DNA of 64,000 nucleotides from Coptis chinensis (Eukaryota; Streptophyta; Magnoliopsida; Ranunculales; Ranunculaceae), in the NCBI GenBank assembly GCA_015680905.1, contig CM027377.1:65307501-65371500 (forward strand), in the 5' to 3' direction. A program made the translations under genes and the position numbers. The stretch's first letter is position 1. The number at the start of each line of letters is the position of its first letter. Shown here in pieces: positions 10,959-24,270 of the stretch. A model generated the notes under the pieces. That model was not told the DNA's origin. It ran no database searches and worked only from the letters and a program-made list of their open reading frames with translations.

Positions 10959-13900
10959 ATGAAGAAGAAGATTACAGAGAGGAAGGGGATTACAGAGAAG
11001 AAGGTCAAAGCGGTGGCAACAATTGGGAAGGCGAAGGGGGGCCAGAACAATGACAATGTAGGAAAACGTAAAAGAAATGCGAAACCAAAGATCAATGTAA
11101 AGATAACAACACACAGCTGTACAAAAAGTCTGCAGTCCTTATTCTTAGATTTCAGTCAGGAGGAAGTAGAAGATTTTAGGCTATCGCCATTTGGTTTTCT
11201 GCTAGATATAGAAGCAGATATGGTTACCCAAGACAATCTCATTGTGTCTGTTTTTTCATGGAGGGTTGCTAAGCTGATGTACAGGTTGAAAGGAGAATAT
11301 TTGACATTTAAAAAATCAGATTTCACCCTACTTATGGGCCTCTCTATAGCTTATCCTCCCGAAGAATATTTTGAAATGGATGAGTTGGACCCATCCGAAT
11401 TCCGCCAAAAGTATTTCCCCTACTTGGAGAAAATGTGGAAGACGTTCAAAGGTGCGGTTACATTGTAGGAGATTTTGGCGGCAAGGAAGCAGGCCAAGGA
11501 AGGCCCTAGCTTACTAAAGGACATCTATCTGCTGAATAGGTTGTATGTGCTTGGGGTGTTTCTGATCCCGATCGGACACAAAGGAGTGAATGTCATACAT
11601 ATTGATCTTGCAAGCAATGTGGAACAGTTTGATCAGTTCCCTTAGGGATAGGTTGCTTTCGATACCTTTAAGCAAAGCGCTGACGAATTGTGTGATTAAA
11701 TGGAGGACCACTTTAGGGAAAAGCCGAATGAACTCTTCACTGCTTGTCTACATGGTTGTGCTATGTCTTTTACACTTTAGATTTACCTACACTTGCCCAA
11801 GTTGGGCCCGCAAAGGGTAGATGATAAGAACTTCCCATGGTTTCTTGGGTGGTCAGAATTCCCTGGGAAAAGCACGAGGGGGAATACATGGGAGTCGGAG
11901 TTGGTCAACAAGAAACTGTTTCTTAGGAATGTGTTGAAGGTACCAGAAGATGTGAAAGCTCGTCTCGCCGTTAGAGCTGCATTGGAGGTCAGTTTTAAAG
12001 TGTTCTCAGTAGTACATGATGTCTTGCCACACTTATATTATGACGTCTGCCTCTAATTGTATGTCTAACTCTTCTTTGATGGTTTGTAACTCTTATTTTA
12101 TATAGTCTCCCTCCTATTTGTTGTCTTCTCACTCCTATTGGATGTCTCCTCACTCTTATTTGATCATATGTAACTATATTGCTCTTTTACAGGAAGAAAA
12201 GGGAGAAACAGAGCAGAACCTTAACTTTAAAATCATGGATGTCCTCTTTCAAAGCCGCCAAAAACTCCTGTTCGACCAGATTATGGTGGAGCCTTCTGTG
12301 AAAAGAAAATGTTCCATTGGAATAGGGGACATAGGGCAGGATAGTGATGAGGAAAACTTTGAAACAGGGGGGTGGTGAGGATGACTTTGAAAAACAACCA
12401 GCTCCTAAGAGAGCTAGAGGTGTTCTTATGAAAGACAAAAAACCAACTATAGCTGAGGCGTCCTTGAAGGGGAACGCAGAAGCAGTGAAAGTCGTAACCC
12501 CCTCAAAGAAGAAGGTAGAAGCAATAAAAGGCGTCCCCCTTCTAAGAAGAAAACTGAAGTAGTAAAAGTTGTCCCCCCACCGAGAAGAAAGCAGTAGCAC
12601 TAAAAGTTGTGCCCCCTTCAAAGAAGTCACCCTCGAAGAAGAAGGCAGAAGGAGTAAAAGTCGTCGCCCCCTCCGAGAAAAAAAGTAGAAGCTGTAAAAG
12701 TTATGCCCATTTCAAAGAAGTCGCCCTCGAAGAAGAAGGCAGAAGGAGTAAAAGTCATCCCCCCCTTCGAGAAGAAAGCAGAAGCTATAAAAGTTGTGCC
12801 CCTTTCAAAGAAGTCGCCCTCGAAGAAGAAGGCCGAAGGAGTAAAAGTCGTGGGCAAACGACATGTAACTTTTGAGAAAAGTCTTCCCGATGACAACCCC
12901 ATTGCTAATGTCACTGAAGAAAAGTCTCTATCGAGTCCTTTACGTCGTTTGCATGACTTGCCCGAAGATGAAGCTGATATTAGTTGGGGCCAGACACAGA
13001 TGTTACATGCTGTTTTGGATAACACCATTCCTTCTTCGGACCACGCTGGTGTTATTGGAAGGACCATTAATGGACGGGTATGATTTCCGTTGTTTCATTT
13101 ACAGGCTTAATTTGATATATAAGCTGTGATACTGTATGTAATAAATGTCACTAAAAATTGTTTATTTTCAGACCCTGGACGAAAATGATGTTGAAGCCCA
13201 GCAAAGTGTTATGGACACTTTGGAAGGCATTAACACTACCATAGTGGAGAAGTTGAGATCTCCATGCAAAGTAGCTGATCTCTAGTCAATGTCCTCGTCA
13301 TATGGCAACAGTGACATACTGAATGGTGGCAAAACCAACCCCTAAGAAGGTGTTGGACTGCACTTGATACCTCAGTTATCCGATTCTGAAAACCTAGATT
13401 GCTATTTGAATCGGAGTCAGCCAGAGCTGGAGAGAAGAGCAGGTGATCACTTAATGAAAGGCATATCTAACGCTCACATCTGCAACGACTTTTTGCAAAA
13501 AAATCAATCCAAGCAAGCGAGAGAAAAAAGGTAAAGTTGTTAACGACATGGACATTAATGATCACAATGCTCTTAACAGTTTAAACGATGGTGATGCAGT
13601 AAAGACAATCGACGAGGATGGCAAAGAAACTTCCACTCTAGAAAAGGTGAAAATTGAGTGAATTTTCTCAATATGTTGTTTAAGAAGTGCTGGTAGTAAT
13701 CTTCTTCCCTTTTTTTATGTAATTTTTTTCACTTGGGATGAGTTGTATGATTGAACACATTATTATCCAGGTGATGGTCAGTGGGGAACAACACAAGATT
13801 GTCTAGGAGGTTGTGTTACTGAGTCTTATTGATGTTAGGGATGGTGTGGACATTGAGGAATCTGTTCCTGTTGTTAAAGTGGTTGATACGGCAAAGACAA

Positions 13901-15607
13901 ATGATAGGAATGTAAAAGAAACTTGTGCTGAATCAAAGGTTAAAATTTAAATAGTATTTCCTTGTGCTGTTAAAATTTAAACTTGTGCCATTAAATAGTG
14001 TTTTTTATATTTTATTTGCAATTTGGACGAGTTCTATGATTGAACATTTTTACGCTGGTATCAGTAAGTGGTGAACAGGACGAGAATGTGGAGGATGGTG
14101 AGCAGTCCAGTGATGATGAGGATGAGGGACGAAACTCTGTGTCTCCTTCCACAGCGCAGGCCGACATGGTGAGAAGGCGACCGCGCAAATTTGACAAAGT
14201 GAACTGTCCATAACTTGAAAAGGAAGTTGCCCATTTCTGCCAACCTTTGATTCGGAGCGTTTTCAACAAAGGCCCGTTACAGGATAAGCCACCGGGGATT
14301 GCAAATAGGAGAAGGCTCCCCAATGACTATTTGAAGTTGACTACTACTGCTCAACGGGTAACGTATTACTAGAAACTGCACGATCTTCCTGGTACAAGCC
14401 CAACACAGGTTGTTAGACGGTACGGCTACCGAGATGAGGTAGATTTGTCTGTCTTCTACACCTTGTATAAGAATGGTTGGCTCAATGATATCGTATGTCT
14501 CTCTCACTGATCTTCTACTTATGCGGTTGTTTGGAAATATATTGCCTAAATATTTGTACTAATTATCTGTTGGTCTGCAGGCTGTCGATATGTACATGGA
14601 ATTGTTGTGGTGTTCGTACATAGACATGGTACATGAACTAAAGTACCTCATTATATCTATGTCATTCTTGTCGGTTATCTTCATAACTTATAGTGTTGTG
14701 TTTACGAACATGTTATATAAGGTCCTCAGAATCTTATCTACTATCTTCCACTAGGTATATGGTGTCATATAAAAGCTTCCCCAAGCAAGTTAACAAGTTA
14801 AAATTGTTAAGGACATATAAAAGCTGACCCATTAAGAAGTTCTTTTATGAGAAAGCCTGCATGACGCCCTTAACTAATAAATTTTCCTTTCCATGACTAC
14901 AGCGTTGTATGTACTTTTCCCACAATAGTTTGGCAGCGACCCTTGACGATGACAAAATTGATTTGGAAACCAAGATCAAAGAAGTCACACATTCTGTATT
15001 GGGAGGCTCTTTACAGATAGGCAAAATGACAAGGGTTTTCCTTTCATTTGTTAACGACATAGCGAACAAGCAGTGTTTGATGATAACGGTTAATATTGGC
15101 AACATTCATTGGATTCTCATTGTAGTCAACTTCAGAGACTGGTCTGTTCAGATCTTTGATTCTTTGGTTGCTGCTGAGAGTAGTGAGGAGTGGGAGCTTG
15201 ACCCCAGGCCGACTTTGGAGAAGGTACTCTCCGTATTGCCTTACGGGATGTTGGCTTTCAACAAAGACTCTATCGATCACTCCAAATTGCGTACCAAGTG
15301 AAAGTTTGTGTTCGATGATTGCTGCAAACAAAATGATGATAACAGCTATGGGGCCTATGCATTGACCTTTGCTGACTGTCTTCTCAAGAATAGGTCACCA
15401 GATTTTGACCCTAGGCGCAAAGTATAAATCAAACAGAGAATTGCAAAGGATTTATTAGAGTATGGAATTACTGCTGCAGAGTATGTTAAGATGGCTGCTG
15501 GTTGTCGTCAAGTGGACTTCGATGACGACGGAGAGGGTACTGTAAAGGATGGTGGTGACGGTACTGAAAAGGAAGTGGATGAAACCCAGACTAATGATAA
15601 GGTGTAA
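10959..15607 (+). pseudogene. DUF1985-like / Lys-rich repeat / Ulp1 (C48) fusion, decayed
   Basis: Exon 1 (10959-11987, donor GAG|GTCAGT) has a basic N-terminus and a DUF1985-like region (GFLLDI...LMYRLKG...FKKSDFTLLMGL). Its frame carries stops at about 11466, 11643, 11649, 11694 and 11778. Exon 2 (12193-13077) has frameshifts and Lys-rich repeats; exon 3 starts at 13172. An acidic linker follows. The Ulp1-like domain lies in exons ending 14492, at 14581-14628 and at 14903-15607, with stops including TGA 15299-15301. It shows GNIHW (His) and QIFDSL (Asp), but the nucleophile Cys is Tyr (TAT 15347-15349, NSYGAY). Ulp1 proteases process SUMO; this copy cannot. A spliced single gene is inferred from the second copy at 16.4 kb and the relative at 62.3 kb. 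Confidence 0.65.
12617..12850 (+). repeat. Coding minisatellite, Lys-rich SPSKKKAEGVKVV units
   Basis: Units begin with TTCAAAGAAGTCRCCCTCG at 12617, 12711 and 12804, giving periods of 94 and 93 bp. Shorter related half-units lie at about 12490-12610. Each unit encodes SKKSPSKKKAEGVKV followed by EKKAEA(V/I)KV, but because the unit lengths are not multiples of three the frame shifts from copy to copy. Basic, low-complexity linker, possibly nucleic-acid binding or nuclear-targeting. Confidence 0.85.
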
Positions 15608-15649
15608 ACCAAGATTATAACACATATTCAAAATGTCAAAGATAATTTT

Positions 15650-16150
15650 ATTTTCTTTTTCACTTAAACACTAAGCTTAAACATGATCGTGGGGGTAGCT
15701 TATATAAACTCTTCCAACATCTTATCTAGTTTCGTGAACAACGTTTTAATGTACACTTACTAATGTTTTAATTTAGGCTTATATATAACACTATATAAGT
15801 TGTGCAAGACCCTATATAATGTGGTACGAACATGAACGTCTGATATTGTATCATATATAAGCTTCCCTCAAACAAGTTCATAAGAGGAAATTTAAAATTT
15901 ATTGAAGATTCAATATAAGTTGTTCAATAGACTATATAACCTGGTACGTTCACCCACGTCTGATAGTGTCTTGAGCAGCTTATATAGTGTCTTATCATAG
16001 CTAATTTAGTGTTATATTTAAGCTTCCCACGAACAAGTTGAGAAGTAGAAATTCAAAAGTTATTGAAGCCACTATATAAGTTCTTCAATACACTATATAA
16101 GTTGTTCAAGACCCTATATAAGTTCCCTCATGAACATGCCTCTTCACGAA
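15650..16150. repeat. Spacer with dispersed TATATAGTGTC / CTATATAAGTTGTTC words
   Basis: At least eight variants of CTATATAAGTTGTTCAAGAC and its complement lie between the two Ulp1 genes, mixed with GAACATG and GCTTCCC words. No ORF of note. Confidence 0.7.
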
Positions 16151-16373
16151 AATGTTCGTTGAAGAGAAATCCTTAAGTTGTGAATATTCTTAAGTATGTA
16201 TACAGCTTTATTATGAAGTTGATAGTGAACATTAACGGCCTGTGCCACTAATCTGGATTTGTCAGAATGTATTTGAAGGTACTGTCCTCAAACAATACTG
16301 TCAACGACCAGTTCACAAAAGGAATGCATAGAAGGAGTCCCAGTGGAACAAATTTAGTGTACTAGAAGAAAAA

Positions 16374-17558
16374 GTGGCAAAACTATGCCAAAAAAAGATT
16401 CAGCATACTTTTCAGAAGAATGCGCTAATTGGCAGAAACTCTACTGTATGCACTCGAGGTGAACTTACGGATGATCCAATGAAAAGGACCACTACCGCCT
16501 ATGTCACAGCACAGTACTGGTGGCAGCATGCTCAACCAAACAAGGAAGTTACTGCACCAATTATTAAAGTCAGATGTTTTGGCCGAGGCTTACACATTAA
16601 TCTAAGGAGCTTCTACTTGCTTTATGACAAACAATGGCTGAATGATGAGGTTTGAAAACAAATTATTACCCTATAGTAATCCGTCAACTCCCGTACGTAC
16701 ACACAATTGCAAACTTCTTTTACTTTATTTATTTATTATTGTTATATTTTTTTTCCCACAGGTTCTTTCTGTTTACATGGAACTTTTGAATAGGTGGAAT
16801 AATGAAACGGTGGATCCAGATTTCCAGACACATTATGCCGAATACACTATCATCCCTGACACGCTTGTCCCAGTAATTTATTAGACATTCCCAACCATCG
16901 TCTTTCTTCATTTTTTCTGATACAGTGATGCAAATTACTTATGTGTCTATTAACTTAGGTTTCGATGGAGGCGTTATATGGAACCTTGCAAGGCACCCTC
17001 AGTGATGGGAGTCTAACCACAACAGAAAAGCTTACAAAAACTTGTTCGATAATATCGTGGAGCCTAAGCATGACCTTCAAAGACTTGGTTCAAGAAAATA
17101 GTCACATCCCTCACGCGGAAAAATCGAAGGGATTGATGATGGCTATGAACGTGGGAAACAACCAACACTGGATCCTTGTTGTCTTCAACTTTAAAAATTG
17201 GACGTGTTTTGTGTGCGATTCATTGGTTTCCAATATGATCGACCCTTCCCTAACTATAGATAAGCTGTGTGCTTTGCTCCTGTACGGTCTCCTATTGCAT
17301 GACACAAATTGTATACACCCTACGTTCTTGTAGCAGAAATGGCAAATAGAACATGTTGATTGTATAAAACAAAATGATGGGTGGAATTGCGGAGTGTTTG
17401 TACTTGCATATGCAGACCAATTAATCATAGGTGATCACCTCCAATTCGGAAGACCTGCAGATTGCATCCGCAATATCGTGGCAAAGGACCTAGTTGACTG
17501 TGGTATTACTGAACATGAGTTCCTCGACATCGGCAAAAATATGAAATACTCTGTATAG
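16374..17558 (+). pseudogene. Second Ulp1-like (peptidase C48) gene of the MULE, catalytic residues kept
   Basis: Three exons fit canonical signals: 16374-16649 (donor GAG|GT), 16762-16872 (acceptor CCCACAG, donor CCA|GTAAT) and 16959-17558 (acceptor TTAG). Phases are all zero. The start is uncertain and the gene may extend upstream. The domain shows LLYDKQWLNDE (start of Ulp1 core), NNQHWILVVFNF (His), FVCDSL (Asp), KQNDGWNCGVF (Gln and Cys). These are the His, Asp, Gln and Cys positions of C48 peptidases, which cut SUMO or ubiquitin-like tails. One in-frame TAG at 17331-17333 lies just before the Gln/Cys segment, so as drawn it is broken by a single stop. N-terminal DUF1985-like region is absent or lost. 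Confidence 0.7.
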
Positions 17559-18222
17559 CTTTTATTCTCGAGGACTTTCGTCTTTTTCGGAGACTTGTTT
17601 GTTATAATATAATTTTGGTCAATTATCTACTAATCAGGCTACTGTGATGTGCCCTATAATGTTAATCTTAATATTTATTAGTGATAAAACATAGAAACAT
17701 TATATTATATAAATATATCATTATCTTACGATTTACTTGAATTATTATACCTACCTACCAGCATAATCTCAAATATCTAAAAAATGTGAGATGTAATAAT
17801 ATTCAAAGCATTACAAATATACTATAAAAATAGATTTCCTCAAGTATTTATCTACTTTCGTCGAAGGCTTATATGGTGTCCTATGTAAACAAGTTAGTAA
17901 ACTATATAAAAGTTGTTAAAGACATGACACTGTATACACTTTACACGAACATGCTTCACGGGCATGCCTTATCTTAGGAAGCTTATATATCATTGTCTTA
18001 GGAAACACGAACATGCTTCACTAACATGCTGCATCTTCAAAAATTCTCCTCCAGAAATTCCTTCCATCCACCACAACTCGACTCCTAACCATACCTTGAC
18101 ATACTTATAAGCCATTCGTTTGGCACAAAATCTGACATTACTTGATGAACGTGGTTCCATCGAACCTTTGGGATTTCTTTGATTATCAAATCCTCGATTT
18201 TTGTTAAATTATACCACACCAT
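17559..18222. other. AT-rich spacer with the dispersed TATATA-type words
   Basis: No gene seen. Variants GGCTTATATGGTGTCC (about 17875) and AAGCTTATATATCATTGTCTT (about 17980) and two ACACGAACATGCTTCAC words occur. It separates the convergent Ulp1 and F-box genes. Confidence 0.5.
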
Positions 18223-19215
18223 TTACCTTCCATAGTTGAAAACTACAACATCATTATCTAGTAGGTCCATGAAATGGGGTCGACGGATGCCTTCAGCATA
18301 CAAATTGTCCAACTTAAACCTCTGACCTTCATCCAAACAGTTGTCAATTAAAAGTCGAAGCTCCAATTCTTGTGTATGATACCCAACACCCATAAAGGAG
18401 AACATAACTGCAATTGTTCCCTGAAATTGGAAAACCTTGAAACTCTTCCAGCGGCAGCCTATCAACGGTATTGCAATCTTACTCCATCTCTCAGTGACAA
18501 TATTGAATCGCAAAATCCCCCCCTCACGAATAGGCCAATGAAAACATCCTTTCGCCACAATACCCAAATTCATTTCAATGTGCTCACTATTAAAGGACAA
18601 CTCCAAATCTTTCAACCTTCTCCATTTGCATATGTGGGAGTCGAACTTTTCAACCACATAGCAAACGACTACCCTGTGGTTGTTGACTACAGACTGTCTT
18701 ATAACGTCTTTTGACAAACACAGTATCGTAAACTCCAATGGTTCCACAAAACTCACATACAAACCCATACACTGTGTCCGAAATCTAGTTTTAGGACTGG
18801 GCCACATAAGCATTTGCTGCGTCGTGGGTTTGTAAAGGTAGTACACGTCCTTCATTTCAACTTCTTTGTGACCTAAAAGGATACCTTGCATTGAAGATGC
18901 CAAGATTTTGAAATCGTATCCACAGAAGTCCAGAGTAGGAGTAGGAAGTGGTCGAATGTGATCAACGTTCGAAGCAAAGGATGTATACGTTTCCCAACCG
19001 TGTGCAGTCTGAATTATGTAACCTAGGAAAGTTCTCGTCTTCAAAACATAATTGTTTATGAATGAGGGATCAAACCTACTTTTTTCCCACTCACGACAAA
19101 CAAGCTTTGATTTTTCGAACAATGGGAATGGAGCACAGAGAAGAATCTGTCAGCACATTTCCTGAGGAAGAATGCAACCCTCTTCTTTCCCCTTTCTTTT
19201 AAACGATTGGGCCAT
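18223..19215 (-). pseudogene. F-box protein with F-box-associated region, one nonsense codon
   Basis: Reading from an ATG at 19215, the N-terminus has a basic stretch, then an F-box: CILPQEMC*QILLCAPFPLFEKSKLVCREW, with SRFDPSF following, matching the usual LPxE-LLxxLP-KSKLVCKxW-DPSF pattern. A TGA at 19150-19152 interrupts it; the next Met gives a 299-residue frame lacking the start of the F-box. The rest (YYLYKPTTQQMLMWPSP..., CFHWPIREGGILRFNIVTERW) looks like the F-box-associated domain of plant F-box proteins, which choose substrates for SCF ubiquitin ligases. It lies between the Ulp1 and transposase genes. One stop only, so recent loss or a shortened product is possible. Confidence 0.75.
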
Positions 19216-21183
19216 CGTTTTGAAAAGTCACCAATAGTTCACGCACCAACACCCATGCTTATGGGCCGCATGCTTATATAGGGCATGTTTACTATTTACT
19301 TGAAAGTTACTAACAACCTAAGGACGCGTCACTTCCAAAGGACGCATCACTTCGAGGCATCTCATCTGAAGGATGCATGCATCACTTCAAACAATCTACT
19401 TATTTTGTGAAAGGTTATTATTTTGTATGCATCACTTCAAATAATTCAGTTATTTTGCAAATGGGATAAAGAAGAAGAAAGAAGAAACAAAAAGAAACTA
19501 GAGCAAAGTAAGTGTCATTTCGTCAAACACATACAATTCATAAAGGGATAAAAATAGAATAACATAATACAAGCCATGAATATGAAATAGATGAACAGTC
19601 CCCCTCATGAATCAAATCGGACTCCCTCCAAAACTGTTCTCTGAATCTAACCAAACAGATCGGATGACACTGACGAGTATGTCTTCGAGTAAATTCACCA
19701 ACCCAAATGGGGAACAAGATGACACTGACAAAGTTGACATAGAGAAAGAGAACGATTATAGTTAATAATATGGGTATTGGGGAAGTAGGGCACAAACCAT
19801 ATCTTAAAAGAAAGCCATTTCACAAGGCTATCTTAGGCCATCCAACCTCAGGATCTTAATCTCAACCGTTGATCAAGTAATAAAGCAATAGCTATTAAAA
19901 CCTTCCTTGGACGACAGTCAATTAAAAGACTCTCTCTGGGAAGGTTCTAAACGATGGTAATCCTATACCCAACTAAACCCAACAATTATGTATGGGATTA
20001 TTGCCTTATTTATGGTCTGCTTATATATTCTATATGGAAAGTTAGAATTCACAAGTTAGATTCTAGAAAATGGCAATAGTACTATCGAAATGGTTCATCA
20101 ACACTATATAAGCGTTCAAGACACATTATAAGCTGCTCAAGGCACTATATATGCAGGAATTCTCTTAACGTTTAGGATGATCCATTTACGGATATGTTAT
20201 ATAGTGTCTTGACTCAGCTTATTTAGTGTCTTGAACAACCTATTTAGTGTCATTCCCATGACCATGTGAAAGAATGTAGTTCAAGGCACTATATAAGTTG
20301 TTCAAGACAGTAAATAAGTTGTTCAAGACTACATGTCCGTTAACGAGTAATCCGTTAAAGAGAAGGCCCGATATATATGATGTATGTTTGCATTATAAGC
20401 TGCGCAAACATGTCCGTTTAATACATAAATCAGTTCTAGCAAGACAAGTCACTGTAACCATTTACGGCCCCGAACCGTTTACAAGTACCAAAATCCAACT
20501 CTTGCAACTACCAAAATAAATACTGACCCAAATAAATAAGAGATAAAAAGGGGGCACCCGTTATTCCCACAAATTCCATCTGTTACTTGCGCGAAATTCA
20601 CATAAAAAATTGTGATAAATGATACTTTGAATTCAAGATCATCATTTACAGCAAGAAGACGATAATTTCGCCGTTTTAGTCACCTCATTTACAACCTCAA
20701 TAAGAAATGTCTCAACAATACTAACCATACAACAATTGAGCAATTGCACAAGTTAGAATCATTAAAATCGCAATAATATCACCTAAATCGTCTACCAAGT
20801 TACTTTTTGCATGCACCTAATATAGGATACTCGGAAGACTATTTAATATTGTCAATAGGTTATATAGTGCTATATACACCTTCTATAGTATCTTCAAGAG
20901 AAACTATAAATAGTTGAAGCCACATCAGATAATTACAAAATTAAAGATAAAGCAGTTGAAGTCATAACCAATTACATGTTCAAAAGTACCCACAAAATCC
21001 CATTCTTATAACAACCAAAATATCAATAACAAACAGTTGGAATTCCAAAAGGGAAGAAGGGCAAAAAATGTCAACTGGTTTATCTTGTGTCCTAAATGGC
21101 GACAAAGTCAGAACTGTTACTATCATAGCCTGCAATGTTTGTCAACTGCTTCGGGGATCACAGGACGGTGCTCGGCCCCCTTG
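19216..21183. other. MULE spacer; dispersed words at 20.1-20.35 kb, otherwise no gene
   Basis: Between F-box and transposase. 20100-20350 holds at least six CTATATAAGYTGTTCAAGRCA / TATTTAGTGTCTTGAACAAC variants in both orientations. ORFs at 19538-19795 and 20298-20519 lack any recognisable feature and I do not accept them. Confidence 0.5.
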
Positions 21184-22574
21184 TCATTGACGAAGTTTTT
21201 GCATGTACGTCTGTTGTACGTGCCCTTCTATGTTGCAGAAAGTGCATGCCCTCCTCTTATCTTCATTCTCTTCATAAAAATCCGACTTGCACATCAAGGG
21301 AGGGGGCAGGACGCACTCTTCCTCCTCATCAATGTCCCACTGCTCCTTACTCGGAATGCCAACCCACACCTCACGATAACACCGTTGCCAGTTTGCAATA
21401 CTGTAGTATGAATCGACATATGTCATATGACAAGCTTGGCAACTCACACTTATGGCTTTGTATGCATGCGTACACGAGATTCCCATATGTTGGAAATACC
21501 CACATGAGCAGACCCTATTTTCAAGATTGACTCGAAATATTCAGCAACGGTCGGTCTTGATTAGATACTCCCCAGTCCCAGCCCTTGAGTGTGTGAATTC
21601 CAATGCCTTGGTGATGTTGGCTCGCACCAAACTAGTAGCCCTGGGTGTGAACCTCTCACCATGGGCAACCCAGTCATCCACCACTTTTTTGTACTTGAAG
21701 TAGTGTGCACTGAGATTCTCCCTAATTGCTCCCACTAAACAAACAACTGGAAGGGCTTTGCCATCCTTAATCATGTTGTTCCAGCACTCAACATGGTCAG
21801 TGTAGGCAATGCCATATCTCTTTAATATGGAGGCGTGACATGCCCACTTATCCAGCAGAATCTCCATAAGCTTATCATAGACACTTGAGTTCATTTTCTT
21901 TATATCTCTCGTCACAGCATGGAAAAACCACTCTTGAGTTGTCTTAGCTGCTGTCTTAATCTTCCTCATAAGCGCAAGTGACGGAGTCAAACCCGACATG
22001 TTCTTACAAATGTGGTTCATGCAGAAGACATGTTTCGCCTGTGGAAACACCTCAGGGACTTTGACTACCAGATTGGGATGCCGGTCAGATATGATAACTA
22101 ACGGAGTCTCATACGCAACCACTTGGTCTCCTAGGCAAAGCAAAAACTAATCATAGTTCTCGTTGTCTTCACTGCTAACCAAACCAAAAGCAACAGGGAA
22201 AACATGATTATCACCATCAACAACAATGGCTGAAATCCAACATCCTTTTGATCTCCCCCTCAAATGTGTGTCGTCTATTTCTATGTGTAGCCTACATGTG
22301 TCATGGCAGTAATCCCATAGCTCCAGAAGTAACACTTGAAGCGATCTGTGTTTCCCACTCTTTGCAGCTCTGTAAAGCTGAAGCGATCAACCTTCCTCAA
22401 TTCTTTACTGTAGTTGTTGAGTAGTTGATAGGACTGGCCGAAACTACCTTGAATCTATAGACATTACAATTATAGTTAATACAACTTCTTCCTATGGGAC
22501 TACAATAACATATCTGAATACAGTGCTTAGCTAAATCATAGTCTATTAGGTCAATTAGGTGTACAGCTTATATA

Positions 22575-23838
22575 TGATAGGGTTATATACTAAAAGCATT
22601 ACTTTTGTATTAACTCTAATTTTTTATATTTTGAATGAGAATCATATGGGCAAATGTTATGCATATTATATATGTTATTAGTTATATGCATGTGTCTAAT
22701 ACTTTATGTTGTAGATGATATGGTGTGGACACACAGAAGATCATATCATCAATACCTTATAAAGTATAAGTAATCGTTCACAATCTAGATGGATTTGGAC
22801 AAACCATTGGTACGGTTGTAGTATAATCTGGTATTAGTCTATCTTGACTATAGGATTACACTAGTACACTTTATGTGTATTGAACAGGACCAAGTGAGGT
22901 TGTTTCTCTTTATAATGACTATATAAGAGAACAAACGCCTCTGTTATTATGGATGTTTGTTCTCTTAATACGGATATAATAGCGGGCACTTACGTGCATT
23001 GTATATTGCTTTAAATTATCAATGAGTGAGATTCATTAGTGAATCAACAAACTCAATGGATTGGGTAATGACATTGTATGTAAGGTGTGATGTTGATTAT
23101 AGAAAGAATTTGTGTCCCGCAAGAAGTCGGGCTGATGATGTCCCCTTGAGGTTCTCATAAGGATTGTCATATAAACCCTGCAGGTGGATTTGATCCTACA
23201 TGACAATGAGGTTGAGTGGTACTACTCAAAGACATAAGAAGTTGATTAATGTAGTTGTCAGTAACTTGACTTAATCATGGGCATTCAATATCTTAAACAC
23301 GGGGATATCAACGAGCATATAATATAGAGCCCATAAATGCTAACACGTAATTTGGGATTAGGGTGGTAGTGCAACAATGGCCTTTAGTGGAATAAGTCAT
23401 TTGTTGATGGACTTGGGCCGTGTGTTCTGGGCGAACATGGGAAGCCTAAGCCCATCAGGAGGCCCAACCCTAATTTCTCCTCATGGTCCCTGTTGTAGCC
23501 TATAAATAGAAACCCTTCTCTCCTGGCCGTTTTTTTTTACTATTCATTTCTTGATTGAAAAGAGAGGCAAGAAAAGATAGATCCAAATCGGTTCTAGCTT
23601 TGTGAGAAAGAAAGGGGTTGGTAGATCGTTGCCCACACAACGTCCAATCTATTGAAAGGAATACAATAAAAGATCAAGAGGTGGTTGCTGATTTCATAGC
23701 TATTGGATTCTCAGAGATATCAAGAAGCTGATCTAAAAGGTATGATTTTCTATCCAAAATAGTGAGAACCCATTAATTCTGATGCGCGTGGTTTTCACGG
23801 CTTGTAGAAATATTTATTCTGAAATAATGGTTCCTACA
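22575..23838 (+). mobile_element. Solo LTR with 5-bp target duplication
   Basis: Starts TGATAGGGTTATATAC and ends GGTTCCTACA, with ATATA directly before (22570-22574) and after (23839-23843). Length 1264 bp. TATAAATAG at 23501 and an AATAAAA signal near 23665 give it the look of an LTR. No internal region follows. It sits in the transposase intron. Superfamily is not clear to me; orientation is inferred from the TATA box. Confidence 0.8.
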
Positions 23839-23933
23839 ATATAGTGATTTTCAGAGCTTATATGATGTCTGTCACAGCGTATATAGTGTCGTGCACAACT
23901 TTATAAGTTACATTTCTAAGCTATCTTTCACAT

Positions 23934-24270
23934 CGTATATAGTGTTTATCACAGCTTATATAGTGTCTCGAACAACTTCTATCGTGTCTGGAACAAGTTT
24001 ATAAGTTACATATCTAAGCTTTCTTTCAATTCTTATATAGTGTCTTTCATAGCTTATCCAGTGTCTTGCAAGTCATACAACATCTTCCTATGAAAATACA
24101 TCGTATATAGTGGCTATCAAAGCTTATATAGCGTCTCGAACAACTTGTATCGTGTCTAGAACAACTTTATAAGATACATATCTAAGCTTTCTTTTGATTC
24201 TTATATAGTGTCTTGCATAGCTTATCCAGTGTCTTGCAAGTCTTACAACATCTTTCTATGAAAATACAAT
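23934..24270. repeat. Two tandem 168-bp units built from the MULE word
   Basis: Unit 1 starts CGTATATAGTG at 23934, unit 2 CGTATATAGTGG at 24102. Both contain AGCTTATATAG, TCGAACAACTT, TCGTGTCT and CTTATCCAGTGTCTTGCAAGTC in the same order. A partial third start lies near 24331. The block sits in the transposase intron. Confidence 0.85.
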